From contig NC_090796.1 in NCBI RefSeq assembly GCF_040054535.1, positions 7,934,501-7,998,500 of the forward strand: a DNA stretch of 64,000 bases, written 5' to 3'. Positions within the stretch are counted from its first letter, which is position 1. Each line of letters starts with the position of its first letter. Positions 10,155 through 22,629 of this stretch are shown here, one piece after another. The DNA is from Antennarius striatus (lineage: Eukaryota > Chordata > Actinopteri > Lophiiformes > Antennariidae). Both the position numbers and the translations under genes were made by a program. The notes beneath the pieces are model-generated. The model had not been told where the DNA came from and ran no database searches. It saw only the letters and a program-made list of their open reading frames with translations.

Positions 10155-13100
10155 CTAAGGGCATGAACACAGAGTGTTATTTTTAATCAGCTTGAGGTTG
10201 ACTATCGAGCATGCTTCATTAACATAGAAAAGTGATCTGCCTTCTCTTGAGCCAGTTTCCAAGCCTTGACCGGGTCTGAGTCGTAGCCCATCTGCTGCAG
10301 CATGCGAATCAGCTCCTTCTTCGGCTTGTTCTCTAAAAGTAGATGGACATTATTAATACTTCAATTTAGGAAAATTAACACGTTCTAGGTTCGCTCAGCT
10401 CTGGATAAAAACATCCATACACATAGATTTCCACCAGAAATGGATATCTTCTGACTCTAAGATCTGAAATGAAACAGTCATTTCACTGAACTTCTAGTTA
10501 CTTTACAGTAACACTGAATTTATGTGGAGCCTTTCGGATGTGTAGAAGAAAACACAAATTAACATTAGATACTATTAGACTATTGGAAGAAGGAATGAGG
10601 CTCTTCCTTTTGTGTAAATTAATACAGAATCCGTTGATGACAAGCTTCACCCTGTATTAATATTAATTGAATTTTTGTGACTCCGACTACCTGACCAAAA
10701 ACCACGGGTCAGCAGATATGACCACCACTGTACGCCTTTCAAATGAATTTCAGACAACATGCACTTAAAAAAACCCAAAACATAAATAACTACTAACCAA
10801 TAACCAAGGTGCCCTGGATTTTCTCCAGGATGAAGCGGGCCTGGTTGTTGAGTTTACTACTCTCTGCCCCAAGCATGCCCACCAACCAGTCCTTTCTCAG
10901 CACGTAGTATTTCATCCTCAACTCAAAGAAGTCCTTGAGAATATCCTGTACAGACTCATACTTCTTCAGGCTGCCCACATGATCAAACAGAACCTAAAAA
11001 AGACATTTTCAATTTTTGAATAAGAAGACACAAGGAGAATTAATTTGTCTTCCGCCTCTGAATCAGACATGTCAGACATTACCATAGAGTTGCAGGTGAG
11101 GGGGCTCTGAAGCTTGAAGACCTTGTGGAGGCCGGCTGCCTCCGCCTCCCGCAGCTTCTCTTCAGTCATCTTGACCACAAAACGCACGGTGGTGTCGGTG
11201 TGGTATTCCTTAAAGTCCGTGATGAGAGCAGGGACTTTCTCTGTGCCGTTCAACATGGGCTCCAGCACGTTCTCCTTGTAGGACTAGGTCACATGGAATG
11301 AAACAAAATGATTTAGTGAGTTAAAACAGCATTAAACGTACAGCATCAGGGTCTCCAATGAAACTCCTCTGAAAGGAGGCAGACAGCTTTAAAACTAACC
11401 TGAGTCCAGGATTTCACCGGCAATTCAGAGATCTCAATGGTGGTGGAATCAATGATGGCCACCTCTCCACTGTTCATGAACTGGTTGTCCATCACCTGCT
11501 CAATAGTGCCTCTGAAGCGCTTGTAATTTGGTAGCTAGATGAGGAAAAAGAAGATTTTTTTTCTTAACCAGAAAACAAGAGTGATGTCATCAAGCAGCGC
11601 CAACCATTTCTCTACTGTACCATGGGCAGAGGCTCATCACTGTTGAGCATGCGGTGGATGTTGTTGACGATCTCTCGTATGTCGTAGTTGGGGATCTTGC
11701 TGGCCCAGCCTGTACCGATACCTTCAGAGCCGTTCACCAGCACAGTGGGGATGATGGGCATGTACCACTCTGGCTCTACGCGCTGGTTGTCATCATAGTT
11801 GTACTTGAGCAGGTTGTCATCCACAGGTGGGAAAAGAAGTCGAGTGAGAGGACTAGAAGGAGAAGGAGAAGTTGGTAATTTTTAGAAAAATGTTCACGAA
11901 ATGAAAACCTACAAATCCTTAAATATTAGCAAGAGGCCTGTGCTGACATATTTGTAGTTCACTGACCTTAGCATGGTGAAGATGTATCGAGGACTGGCAG
12001 AGTCCTTTCCACCGTGCAACCTGGTTCCAAACTGGCCCAGAGGCTGCAGCAGGTTCAAGTTGTTGCTTCCGACAAAGTTCTGAGCCAATCCGACAATGGT
12101 CATCATCAGAGAGACCTGAAAAATGAAGAGTTGTAGTTAACAATGCTAAACAAAAGAAGCACTGCTCACCAGCTAGCTGGCAAATAACATGCAGCAGTAA
12201 AATAAAATGCAAAGTCACTGGAAAAAGAAAGAACTATATACCTTTTCTGTTTAATGATACAACTGTCAGTAATCCAAAATCAACAGGATGCATCAGACTG
12301 TTTCAAGGGATCCCATCAAAAAAAGGTTCCATAAATGTTTTACCAAAAAACATCTAAAAACCTACGGTCTTATTTGTAAGTCTGAGGGACTTCTTTTCAG
12401 ACTGAGCCTCACCTCTCCATGGTGATAGGCTGACATCTCAGCCACTGAGCCGGCCAGCTGGGCAACCTTCACCTCCCGCTTGTCGTTCCTCTTGAAGCAA
12501 CAGAACAGCACTTTCCTCTGACCTGGCTTCAGACCTGTTATACAGAGAAACACAAAAACACATTAGACCCTCACCCAACAATAGCCGATTCCAAGGAGTC
12601 ACAAATGTATTGATGGAAACACAAATCATTTTGCACACCGTCCACGAGGCAGGGGATTGACCTCTCATTGTCAGAGTTGGAGAAAAGTACGAGCTCCTTG
12701 TTGACAAAGTCGTTGTAGGAGAGGAACTTGGTCTTTTGACCATACAGGTAATCCTGTGAGAAGACCAAAGATATAGTGATGCTGAACAAAAAAGCAGCAA
12801 CAAAGCCGTTGATGATGACGTTGATCGTTACTGAATGTTACCTCGGGAAGGTTGTGTTCCCTGCGTTGACGCCTGTTGACCATGAAGTTGGTCAACCACT
12901 CTTTACGCTCATCCACTTTCTTCTTGCTAAAGGCCTGGGCAAACCAAAAAAGATGCACAGATGAGGCATTTTAATTAATAAAAACCAGACAAACAACCCC
13001 CGCCTTAAAACAAATAAGTAATATCTTACAAGGGTGATAGCTTCATCGTCCTCAGGACCTGAGTACTTAAACGGGATTCGGTGTCTCTGCATATCAGAAA

Positions 13101-16100
13101 AGTACTCCTTGGCCTCCTGCGATGTGCTGGTTCCCAAACCTGGTTGGACGATGATGATGACGACACATTAGATGTATATTCAGAACTCCTGACTTGAATC
13201 ATGACATGGTCAGACATTAAAAGATGCTTACTTGTAATTTTTTTTACCACCACACAGGGTTTTTAAACAAACCTTTGTAATATTTGATTTTCCAAGATTT
13301 GAAGTTGGGCTGGCTTTCCTTCCATGCTTCGAACTCTGGGATGCTGTAGAAAGAATGCTGAGTTTTCTTGTGAGAGACCTAAAGAGAAGGAAAGAAGTGA
13401 GATGGATAACAGCTCTGGTTGTAGTCCGGTTGTGACACCAGATGGCAGTGTCACTTCAAAATCAAGATGTTACTAAGAAGATTTGGACTTTCTGGAAATA
13501 AAGTTCTTTGAAATAATTTGCTGCATTCTCAAATTATGTAACTGATATCCAGAGTTTCAATGATAACTAAATTAAGTGAAAAGACCTATGAACAAAAGGA
13601 CATTTCACCCATTGCCCAAGTATCTTCAGTTTTAATGTGAGACTGACTGACTGACTGACTGACTGAATGAATGAATGAATGAATGAATACCTTGATGATT
13701 GGGGTGATGAACTCCTCTAAGAAGTCGTGGCGGAGCAGCGACGGCCAGTTATGATGGATGAAGTTGATTAGCAGGCCCTTAATGTGGGAACCGTCTTGAT
13801 CCTGTCCCACAGATACAGCGGAGTTTAGTCATTTTCATCTGATCAAAAAATTTCAGCCTGTTCATGTAGCACTGTACCAATAAAGACAACACTGAAAACA
13901 GTTTGAGATGCCCAATGACACCACAAAACTGCAGGAGCTTAAAATATTAAATACTAATACGATATGTTAATAGGTAAATCCAAACATGTCTGAGAAATTG
14001 CCATCGGACCTGATCTGTCATGATCATGATCTTGCCGTATCTCAGAGTCTTCAGGGATTCTGGATCGCTGTAGTTCTTTTTGTATTGAAGGCCGATGATC
14101 TTTATGATGCTGTTGATTTCAGCGTTCTCCATAATCTGATAAAGAAAACCCAAATCATATTTCTCTCTCACATGCTTACGTAACAGGTGAACTGACATGT
14201 TTTTCGGCCTAACCTGCTTTAATGAAGCCTCCCGGACGTTGAGCATTTTTCCTCTGAGAGGGAAGACTCCATACCGGTCCCTGCCGACCACTCCCAGCCC
14301 AGACACAGCAAGTGTCTTGGCCGAATCTCCTTCAGTAAGGATCAGCGTGCAGCCAATAGAGTTCTTCCCACCTGCCAGATAAGATATTTACTAATGGATA
14401 ACAGCAGCTCATCTCTATTGCCATTAGACTCAACTATTCAAAAACAGCAGTTTATGGTACCTGCATCATTGGCATCATCCAGTTTAGGCACCCCTTTAAT
14501 TTTATTGTGTTTAACTGCTGAGCACTTCTTGTTGAGCTGCGTTTGAGCCTTGAACTTAACCCAGTTCATAATACTTTCCACAATACCACAGGATGTGGCC
14601 TGTAGAGAAAAGAAAGCCAGTGGAATTGGTGATCACTTAATGATGACAATTTTGCAGCAGGAATGCAACAAGGTTTTTCTGTGGTACCTGTTTAATAAAC
14701 TTGTCACTGAGTGGACAAGTGGAACCAAAGTTCTTGTGCTGCAGGGTCATATTTTCTTTGGTCTGAGAGTCAAAGGTGGGGTTCTCGACCAAGCAGTTCA
14801 CAAACAGCCAAATGTGGTTTTTAACCTGGAGATAAAGTAGCAAATTATCAGTTATTTGCAGACTGTGGAATGTTTTGGAATATAGTCCATATTTCTAAAA
14901 CTATAATGTCATCACACACTTCTGGAGGTTTTAAGATCAGTGTACCTGGAAAGGCTTCACAGCTACACCGGCTTTATTTTTCTTCTTTACGATTTCAATG
15001 ATCTTACCAACCACCTGATCAGCCACATAGTCAACGTGCCTCCCTCCCTGCAATCAAGAGGACAGAAAAAAGAGCCCACTTACAGGATAAATGCCATACG
15101 TTTTGATTATAGTTACATAAACTGGCTGGGAAAGCAGCCAAACTTGCACTTTACTGCCAAACGAATCTGAAATACAAGTTCAATCCGTCAATAAACGCAC
15201 TGCAAACACAGTGGAATTACCTTGGTTGTGGCAATGCTGTTGACAAAGCTGACTTGCTGAAAACCTTTCTCACTCATTGTGATGCAGACCTCCCAGCGTT
15301 CGTTGACGATCTCGTGGACCACTTTGAGAGGATTGCCAACCTCGTCCACTTTGTCCTTCAAATACAAGTCGACGTAGCTACGGAAACCTGTGACCTAGAA
15401 GACATGAGTGTCTCGATTACAATTTATCCCCTAACATTCATGTAATGTTATTAAAATAATTTTAAAAAATAGTCAATAAGTAATAATAATTAAATAATAA
15501 CTAAATGTGGCAGTGAATTCATGACAGACAGCTACAACTTAATGCAAAAGATAGTTTTCTAAAAAAATGAATACCAGTAGTTAATTTTCCAAACATTTTC
15601 CCAGCTGGAGGAAATTCACCTTGTATTTAAGAAATTGTTATCAGCTTTACAGACGTAGCACTAAACATTCTATTTTCCCTCTGAATAATTTTGAATTTTG
15701 CATCAAAGTGATTACATTTGAGCAAACAATTAAACCAATTCCTAATTTAGGTAAGTAATGGACACAGATGAATAGATGGGCAGCAGAAAGCAATAAGTGG
15801 AAAGTGAGCGAGTGAAACAGAACAGTAACTTACAGGCAGCTTTTTGCCATTGAAGTAGACTCGAACCCCCTTTGAGGCTCCAGCTATGTCGTAGGCCCTC
15901 CTGGTCATCAGAGCGACTGTGTCTTTGTCAAGGATAGTCATTTTAAACTTGGCTAGATCTGGCTTGAATGTGATGCAGGTATACTCCTCTCCATCAAATT
16001 GCTTGATGGCAGCATCCCCTGCCTTACCCATGTTGTCATACCAGGTCTAAGGAAACGTGGTCATAGTGAACACCGTCATTTTCACGATTCACTAGGCATA

Positions 16101-18024
16101 CAAAAGATCTAACGCAGTGCAATCTCTGTCTTACCTGCTTGAAGGTCTTCCTAGACTCTTTACAAGCAGTCTTAACGGTGAACGTTTTGCTGAAGATGTT
16201 GCAAAGCTTTGCACCATATCCATTCCTTCCACCTGAAATATGAAGCAAGGTGTGAAAATGTGGGTTTGGACGAAAGTAAAGTCAGTGTCTTCAGACTGAA
16301 AACCAAAAAGGCTGTGGCATTTTTATACGACATGTAAACTCAACTCCAATACTGGTATCCATGTATTTGTAGTTTTCCGTGTATTCATTGTATAATTATT
16401 CAACTCACCAGTGACTTTCTTCTCATCATCATCGTAGTTGCTGGAGGTGAGGAGCTGTCCGAAAATGAGAGCAGGAACGTAGACCTTCTCCACCTTGTGC
16501 TCCACCACAGGAATACCCTTACCATTGTTCCATATGCTGATGGTATTGTTTTCACTGAAATTATAAAGACACATTCACATTTCTTTATGTGTTTCTTTTC
16601 CAGAGAAGAAAGCAGCTGAGCTGGATTTGAGTAGGAGCCATTTGACAACTAAAAGGCAAACGGACTATTTTCGGACATGAATTGGTCATCCAACACTAAA
16701 TATTACTCACACATCAATGCTGACTTTGATGCAGGTCATATTTTTATCCCTCTGCTTATTGTCAGCTGCATTCACTGTCAGGATGAAAAAAAAACATTGC
16801 TGGTGTAAAGTAGCTGCACTATGGGATAACAAGTATTTCCTCTGTTTACATAACGCACCAACTGCAATTGTAAGTGATGTACTCACCAAGGATCTCATCA
16901 AAAATCTTGTAAAGCCCAGGCACAAAAGTCACATCACGACAGTTAAGTCCCACATCTTCATCATAGACCCACATTTGCTGGGGGAAAGAGGTTGATTTTT
17001 GATTACAAAGATCATATAAACCATAATTGCAATACGAGCAAAACTTTCATGAAAATATCTGATATACACCATCCTAACAGTGGACATAAATCCATTACAA
17101 AGGACTTAGAGACACTGTATGTGACTTCTTACTTGGGTGACGGGCTCCACAGACCCTATGTAGGAGTCTGGTCGAAGCAAAATGTGCTCCAACTGAGTCT
17201 TCTTCTGATAGATCCTTTCCACTGACAATCGCTTTGGATCCTTCTTTGTCTTTTCCACTGCTTTGTTTTCAAATAAAGCCTGCAGCAAACAGAACAGATT
17301 CTTTAATGTGAATTCTTAAATTGCATTCAGATCTCGAGGGGTGCTCTTTCTGTGTTTTAAGTAATCCCCCATACAGTGATCACCATCATCAAGGCTACCA
17401 TAGCATCACAATATATTCATCTACAGTTATGTTACCTGAAATGTTTAAATGATCAGTTCTCAGTGGACTAGAAAGTTTTCTAGATGTTCCTGTAATCTGA
17501 CTTTGATGTTGCTAAATGACATTTCTGTAGGGCAATCCTGAAACACTGCTTTGCCTTCCGCCTATATTTATTTTGAATGAGAAATCTAGTCCAGCGCCTT
17601 TTACCTTTGAAATGCTATCACCATCTCTGGCAATAGAAGTTTTGTCCACTAGCTATGCACAGAAGAAACACTTTTTGCGAGCATCACACCAATTGTTCTT
17701 TATGGCGATGATTACGAAAATACGCACCGTTAAACCAAAGTCATAACCCCAACCCTTTAGAATGGCTCCTAAAGATGCATCTGCTAGTCTACATCACTAT
17801 TTGATTCTTGTGCATTGGGTCTGGAAGGGGAGATTCCTTTAATTTGCTGATGGGACACATCAAACATAACACTGCATTTGGCAAAAAACGCCATTAGTTC
17901 ACTTTAAGTGTTGGTGAATGAACTACAAGACGTTTGCTAAAGTTAGCTTACTACATTTCACTGGCGATATCTCCAAACAACAACATAAAAGGCAACTTAA
18001 CATTACCTTTAGTGGTTCCGCCAT
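7309..18024 (-). CDS. top2a: DNA topoisomerase II alpha, 35 coding exons, 1583 aa
   Basis: This nuclear ATP-dependent type IIA topoisomerase passes one duplex through a transient break in another, and is needed to decatenate and condense chromosomes. Every exon aligns with vertebrate TOP2A and all phases join without a stop. Key residues seen: ATPase Glu83 (FDEILVNAADN), GRNGYGAKL at 157-165, [15 protein letters not shown] from Glu457, metal-binding Asp537/539/541 in TDQDQDGSH, and catalytic Tyr801 in SPRYIFTM. The protein is about 50 residues longer than human (1531), mostly in the tail. Exon 1 is only MAEPLK (18007-18024); the stop codon is at 7309-7311. Alpha rather than beta is chosen for the neighbouring gjd3 and for the acidic C-terminus DSDSDEDF, which resembles human alpha. 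Exon coordinates are in the three block entries. Confidence 0.97.
8130..8220. repeat. Degenerate fish interspersed repeat in top2a intron 32
   Basis: The segment with GGGAAAAAACTCCCTCACTG, followed by AGGAAGAACCTC and CCGCCTCGACCAG, resembles a widespread fish repeat recalled as containing GGGAAAAACTCC and AGGAAGAAACCT. The class is not certain and no ends or target duplication were found. Confidence 0.4.
10241..14371 (-). other. top2a: top2a exons 12-25: TOPRIM, winged-helix cleavage core and C-gate
   Basis: Coding exons in transcript order: 14214-14371, 14010-14135, 13691-13801, 13273-13378, 13030-13139, 12842-12934, 12639-12753, 12413-12534, 11967-12115, 11621-11852, 11400-11534, 11083-11283, 10798-10993, 10241-10332. 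They hold the TOPRIM fold, the winged helix with PLGQFGTR and active-site Tyr801, the tower, and the coiled coil of the C-gate. Exon 25 appears to end in a GC donor rather than GT (10239-10240). A (GACT)n/(GAAT)n tract lies in intron 14 at about 13637-13688. Confidence 0.95.
13637..13688. repeat. (GACT)n-(GAAT)n tetranucleotide tract in top2a intron 14
   Basis: Five or six GACT units pass into GAAT units, ending just before the exon 14 donor at 13690, which reads GTATTCATTC on the - strand. The repeat therefore forms the first bases of the intron. Confidence 0.9.
14461..18024 (-). other. top2a: top2a exons 1-11: ATPase and transducer domains
   Basis: Coding exons in transcript order: 18007-18024, 17133-17279, 16887-16977, 16711-16774, 16409-16554, 16135-16232, 15834-16046, 15221-15394, 14946-15047, 14688-14825, 14461-14599. 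They encode residues 1 to about 443. The GHKL ATPase comes first ([20 protein letters not shown]). The transducer follows and includes the QTKENMTLQ stretch, which in type II enzymes carries the lysine contacting the ATP gamma-phosphate. Introns 1 to 11 hold no other gene; intron 1 (17280-18006) is the longest here. Confidence 0.95.
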
Positions 18025-18370
18025 GTTTCTTGTACAGTATTTATTGCTTAATACTTATAAAAACGACTACTTTTCTTTTTTTTTTTATAGCCAACACTAA
18101 AGAATAACCGCCACTGGCTATCTGAAAGTTAAAGCTGCCGCTTAACTGCTCTGAAAGGCAAATTCGAACCGTGCTCGCGCCAGGAATATTGACCAATGAC
18201 AGACTCGAATCATTTTGTCTCGAGTAGACAACCAATGGTCAACGAGAGTTTAGAGGTAAGCCCGCCTATTTTGCATTTGAGGACCAATCAGCTACAACAA
18301 TAAAGAAGACGTCGTAGTGATGGGCAAATGAAGCTTCATAAAGCTTTGAAGCCTTTCATCCAATTGGTTT
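18025..18370 (-). promoter_or_regulatory. top2a promoter with inverted CCAAT boxes, GC box and CHR-like element
   Basis: CCAAT occurs on the + strand at 18193-18197, 18232-18236, 18284-18288 and 18360-18364, so all four are inverted relative to top2a. CCCGCC at 18261-18266 is a GC box. TTCGAA at 18163-18168 matches the CHR consensus, with GGCGCGAG just upstream on the - strand, an E2F/CDE-like motif. Several inverted CCAAT boxes bound by NF-Y are known for vertebrate TOP2A, and CCAAT plus CHR is the known layout of genes expressed in G2/M under DREAM/MMB control. Transcription probably starts between 18100 and 18160. Confidence 0.75.
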
Positions 18371-19690
18371 ACAGTATATCGCAGCTAAATCTGTACCACT
18401 TCCTGAATCAGTCACGTGGTAAGCATCGTTACGCGCATCGCGTGCACGCCCCCCGCTACAATTAGAATATAGAAGACAGAAAACCGAATAGTACAGAATC
18501 CATGATTTACTAAATAAACAGAGTTGTTTAGCCTGTTTGTTTAAGTTTGGGCTTGTCTGTTAAGTCGCGCACATACTGGTAGTTACGAATGGGTTTTTTT
18601 GAATTGAATTCATTCAATGTCTTAGTGAGAATAATACAGTATAATGTATTTACAACGTAAAATTGTATTTACCAATTTTAGAATGATTGTAAAATTACTT
18701 CACAGGAGTAAGCTGATCAAGCTTCTTTTTTCTTACTTTTTTTTTTTTTTACAAACAGTGAACACTGTGTAACACACAAGTAAGGGCAATGACTAAGGTG
18801 CGCATCTGTCTCTCCAGTCTTATTGTAGTGACTATTCGGTTGTTCCCTTCTGGTGATGATGCCCAGACATATTATGATATACAACATCTGGATGACTTGC
18901 TATATGTATGAAGTATGTATGAAAACTGCCATTGTTGAATTGCAAATTGAAAATTTGAAAAGTGTGGCATAGTTCAAATTTCTAAAATGAAATGAATTGC
19001 TCTGAGTAGTGTTGACTTTGTCACATTTAGAGCACTCATACAAATTGCTATAATCTCTCCAGACTGATCAATACCAGTTTCCAGTTGACATCACAGATTA
19101 TGTACTGGTGATGACATCAGGAGTTTATGGGTTTCATCCCTTCACCTTAAAAGCACTGACAGTAATACATCTTGTATATGAGTATAGAGTTTCAGGTGAG
19201 GCAAGATATTTTACTGTCCCCATTGGGAAAATCTGGGTCAGCAAAATTCAATTCATTATTTTTAGGATAACAAGAATAAAGAAGTGACATCAACAAACCA
19301 CAAACAACAGTATACCATAATCTTACACAATCCTTATTTCATTTCATGCTTAACCAAAGTATTGATTTTTGCAAAAACACTTTAATCACATTCAACCATT
19401 TTGCAGTTTTACATTAGATGAAGCACTAAAGTGCCTCAGAAGAAGATTTTTTTCAAAAAAAACTTCAATCCCATTTAACATTTAGAACATTTAGAACATT
19501 TTACAATTTTTCATTAGATGAAATTTCAAAAACACTAAACCCTCAAAAACATTAAACACCAAGAAACAAAGGGAAATACAATATAAAAATTTGTACATTA
19601 TAACAGGAAGTTTGCAAAAGTGAGGTGGTCATCAACTAAAGTGCATAGGACATTTTTGTAACACTAGATGTTCCTAAAGTTATTCAGGTC
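18371..19690. other. Intergenic, AT-rich; no gene recognised
   Basis: No open frame of note and no splice-bounded coding segment. The right end may include 3' UTR of the LINE that follows. Confidence 0.55.
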
Positions 19691-22625
19691 TTTTGTCAAT
19701 TTATAGAAACCAAATTCTAGTTTTAAGCGAGGTCAGGTCCATTTCCCGTCATCCTGTTGGCCCAGGTATTGGTGCTCTGTTACTCAGGTTTTTCTTGTTG
19801 ATCACTTTTACACATTGTCTGTACAGTATATTTTTGTTGGCCGTGTGCAGGCTGATCTGTCGTTCATCTCCGAGGAGAGGACCCTCCAGTTCTCCAAACA
19901 GGGGACTGATGTGGACCTCAGGGAAAGGATCTTTGCTGTCCGGCACAGTCCCTGTACTATAGTCCAGGAGGAGGCTTCTCTCCTTCCCGGAAAGTCTTTG
20001 CCTCCACAGTTGTAGCACCCTCTGAGCCATCCTGGTGGACTGGATGTTCAGCAGGGAGCTCACAGCCTGGGCATCCGCCAGCGCAGGCAGGGCATTGTCC
20101 ACCAGCTGCTGGAGGGTCATGGTCCTGGTTCTGCAAAGTGCTGCAGACAGCCCAGGCGTGGCTCCACTGCAGACATCCAGCCTGGCTCCATGCACTAGTG
20201 GTTCCTTCAGTAACCGGAACATAGAGTCAGAGCTTTTTCCTGGGCTGCTTTTAAATAGGGCCCATCACTTAAAAACACCATGATAAAACGGAGGCAAACC
20301 TTCCAAATTTAGAAACTTGGGAGTCCATTAAAAACAGTGCAGCATCCAGGTCCAAGTTGCTCACACGTTTGAATATGCAGCTGGCCACCTCTCTCCACGT
20401 CAGATCTGCTGGTCCGGTCAGAAACCGCTGGATGAACTGTAATCTGAACGTGGCTGTTCTGCTAGCCAGGTGGATGAGGCCCTGTCCCCCCTCCTCTCTT
20501 GACAAAAACAACACTCCTTGAGGCACCCAATGCAGCCCATCCCAGAAAAAGTTAACAAGTTTGGTCTGGATTTGGACTAGAAACCCTGATGGGGGGTCCG
20601 TACAGGCCAAGTGGTGCCACAGCTGTGAGGCCACCAGGTTGTTTATCACTAAAACTCGACCTCTGTATGACATTCTGGGGAGCAACCATTTCCATTTTTT
20701 AAGTTTCCCTTCTATTTTTTCAATGACGCCCTCCCAGTTCTTCCTGGTTGTTGTGTCGTTTTCCAGGTACACACCGAGATATTTGAGACCATCAGTCTTC
20801 CAACACAAGTTTTGAGGAAGAACCGGGAGGTTGCCATGCCACTCACCAACAGCAAGGGCTTCACTTTTGTTCCAATATACTTTTACAGCAGTTAAAACAT
20901 TGAATGAGTTTGTCAAACCCACCAAAACATCAACATCCCTTTGGTTTTTGATAAGAACAACAACATCATCAGCATAGGCAGATAAAAGAATGCTCTCTCT
21001 AACACCAGGTAAAATCAAACCGTCGATGCTTTTGCGGATTCTATAGAGGAGGGGTTCCAGAGAGAGTGCATAGAGCATCCCAGATAGGGCACAGCCCTGC
21101 CGGATGCCCCGCTGCACCCTGAAGGGGGCACACAAACTGCCGTTAAACTTCAGAGTACTCTCAACGTCACTGTACAACACCTTGATCTTGGCAATAAACT
21201 CTGTGCTGAACCCAAACTCCTCCCTAGTTGTCCAGAGGAAGCTGTGCTCAACACGGTCAAATGCCTTTTCATGATCTAATGAAATGAGACCAGCATTTAT
21301 ACCCAATGATCTGGAAACCTCCAAAACATCACAAATTAGGTAGACATTGTCTGCCATGGACCTGCCGGGCACAGAGTAGGTCTGATCCCGGTGGATAACC
21401 TGCTCCATAGCTTCTCTCAGCCTGGTAGCCAAAGCCTTGGACAGAATCTTGTAATCGGTGCAGAGCAGTGACACAGGGCGCCAGTTCTTGATGTCCTGCA
21501 GATTGCCTTTTTTAGGCAGGAGGGCAATGACCGCCCTCCGGCAGGACAGTGGCAAAGAGCCTGAGGCTAGACTTTCGGTGAACACTTCTAGCATATCATG
21601 TGCTAGAATGTCCCAGAAGGCTGTATAGAACTCGACCGTCAGACCATCGATACCCGGAGATCGTCGTCCCTGCATTTTCTGCAGGGCAGTGTGGAGTTCC
21701 TCTAACTCCAGTGGCCGGTTGAGTTGTGAATTTGTCTCTGTGGAGACCTTAGGTAGCTCTGCACAGAACTCCTCTAACAGTGGCTGGTTTTCTCGGTATT
21801 CACTGTCATACAAAGATGAATAAAAACTCACAGCTCGCTTTCTGATCTGTCCGTGCTCTGTCAGCTCCTGTCCTGTGTCAGACAGCAGGGAGTGGATCAC
21901 GTTGGTCTGTCCATGCTTTTTTTCCAGGCCGAAGAAGAAGCTAGAGGGAGCATCCATCTCTGTGATGTTTTGTACCCTGGATCGGACCAGTGCACCCTGT
22001 ACTTTAGTATCCAACAGGTCGGCTAAAGCCATTCTTTTGGACTTGAGGATTTCAGTACACCTCTGATTTCCTGTGGAAGCGCTTGTCTCTAACTCCACAA
22101 TCTCAGCCTCTAGGTGTTTCATAGACCGGCAGGTGTTACTCTCAGTCTCACCTCTTGGAGCATCCCTCTGCTCCGCATCCCCGATGCTTTGGCGCCGCGG
22201 AGTCGGAACGGGACGCCACGGAGCGGCGGTGGGAGCCGCCGTGTCACTGGGACCCAGAGCATCGCTGACGTATTTTGGACAGGCACTAACAATGTGTCCC
22301 TCCTCTCCACAGCCAAAACATTTCATCCGAGAGGAGGTGGCGTACCACGGGTAGTCATAGTTGTCCACTCTAACAACAAAACGGTAGTTAAATTCTTCCG
22401 TCCTGTTGTTCAGGATCATGGATATCTGTCGGCTGTAACAAATGAGATGCCCCAGATGTGGGGACTTACACCCCGTCGTGATTCTGGTAACTGGCGACAC
22501 AACTTTTCCATGTCGAGAGAGTTATCTAACCAGGAAGTTATCACTGATGAAACAGAGGACGTTCGACAGTGTGACCGTAGTTGCTGGTTGGGTATTGCAC
22601 AAGTGCAACATTTCATAATCCCTTC
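19690..22625 (-). mobile_element. Tx1/L1-like LINE, ORF1 zinc knuckle joined to ORF2 reverse transcriptase
   Basis: A 743-codon open frame (20269-22500) begins in the C-terminal part of an ORF1-type protein, with a CCHC knuckle CFGCGEEGHIVSAC. It then runs directly into a reverse transcriptase: GIDGLTVEFY, WRPVSLL, the catalytic LDHEKAFDRVE, QGCALSGMLYAL and YADDVVVL. The apurinic-type endonuclease that normally opens ORF2 is absent, so a deletion seems to have fused the two frames. The 3' part of ORF2 continues in another frame (19749-20222) after one frameshift near 20223-20270. The first codon of the long frame is GTG and a stop lies just upstream, so this is not a native start. The element is incomplete and presumably immobile, but the long open frame suggests a fairly recent insertion. 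Confidence 0.85.
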
Positions 22626-22629
22626 TTAA

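Noticed and set aside
11967-12115. Possible frameshift in top2a exon 20 during manual reading
   Set aside because: It was a base-counting slip; the 149-base exon keeps frame through SNNLNLLQ and the active-site tyrosine.
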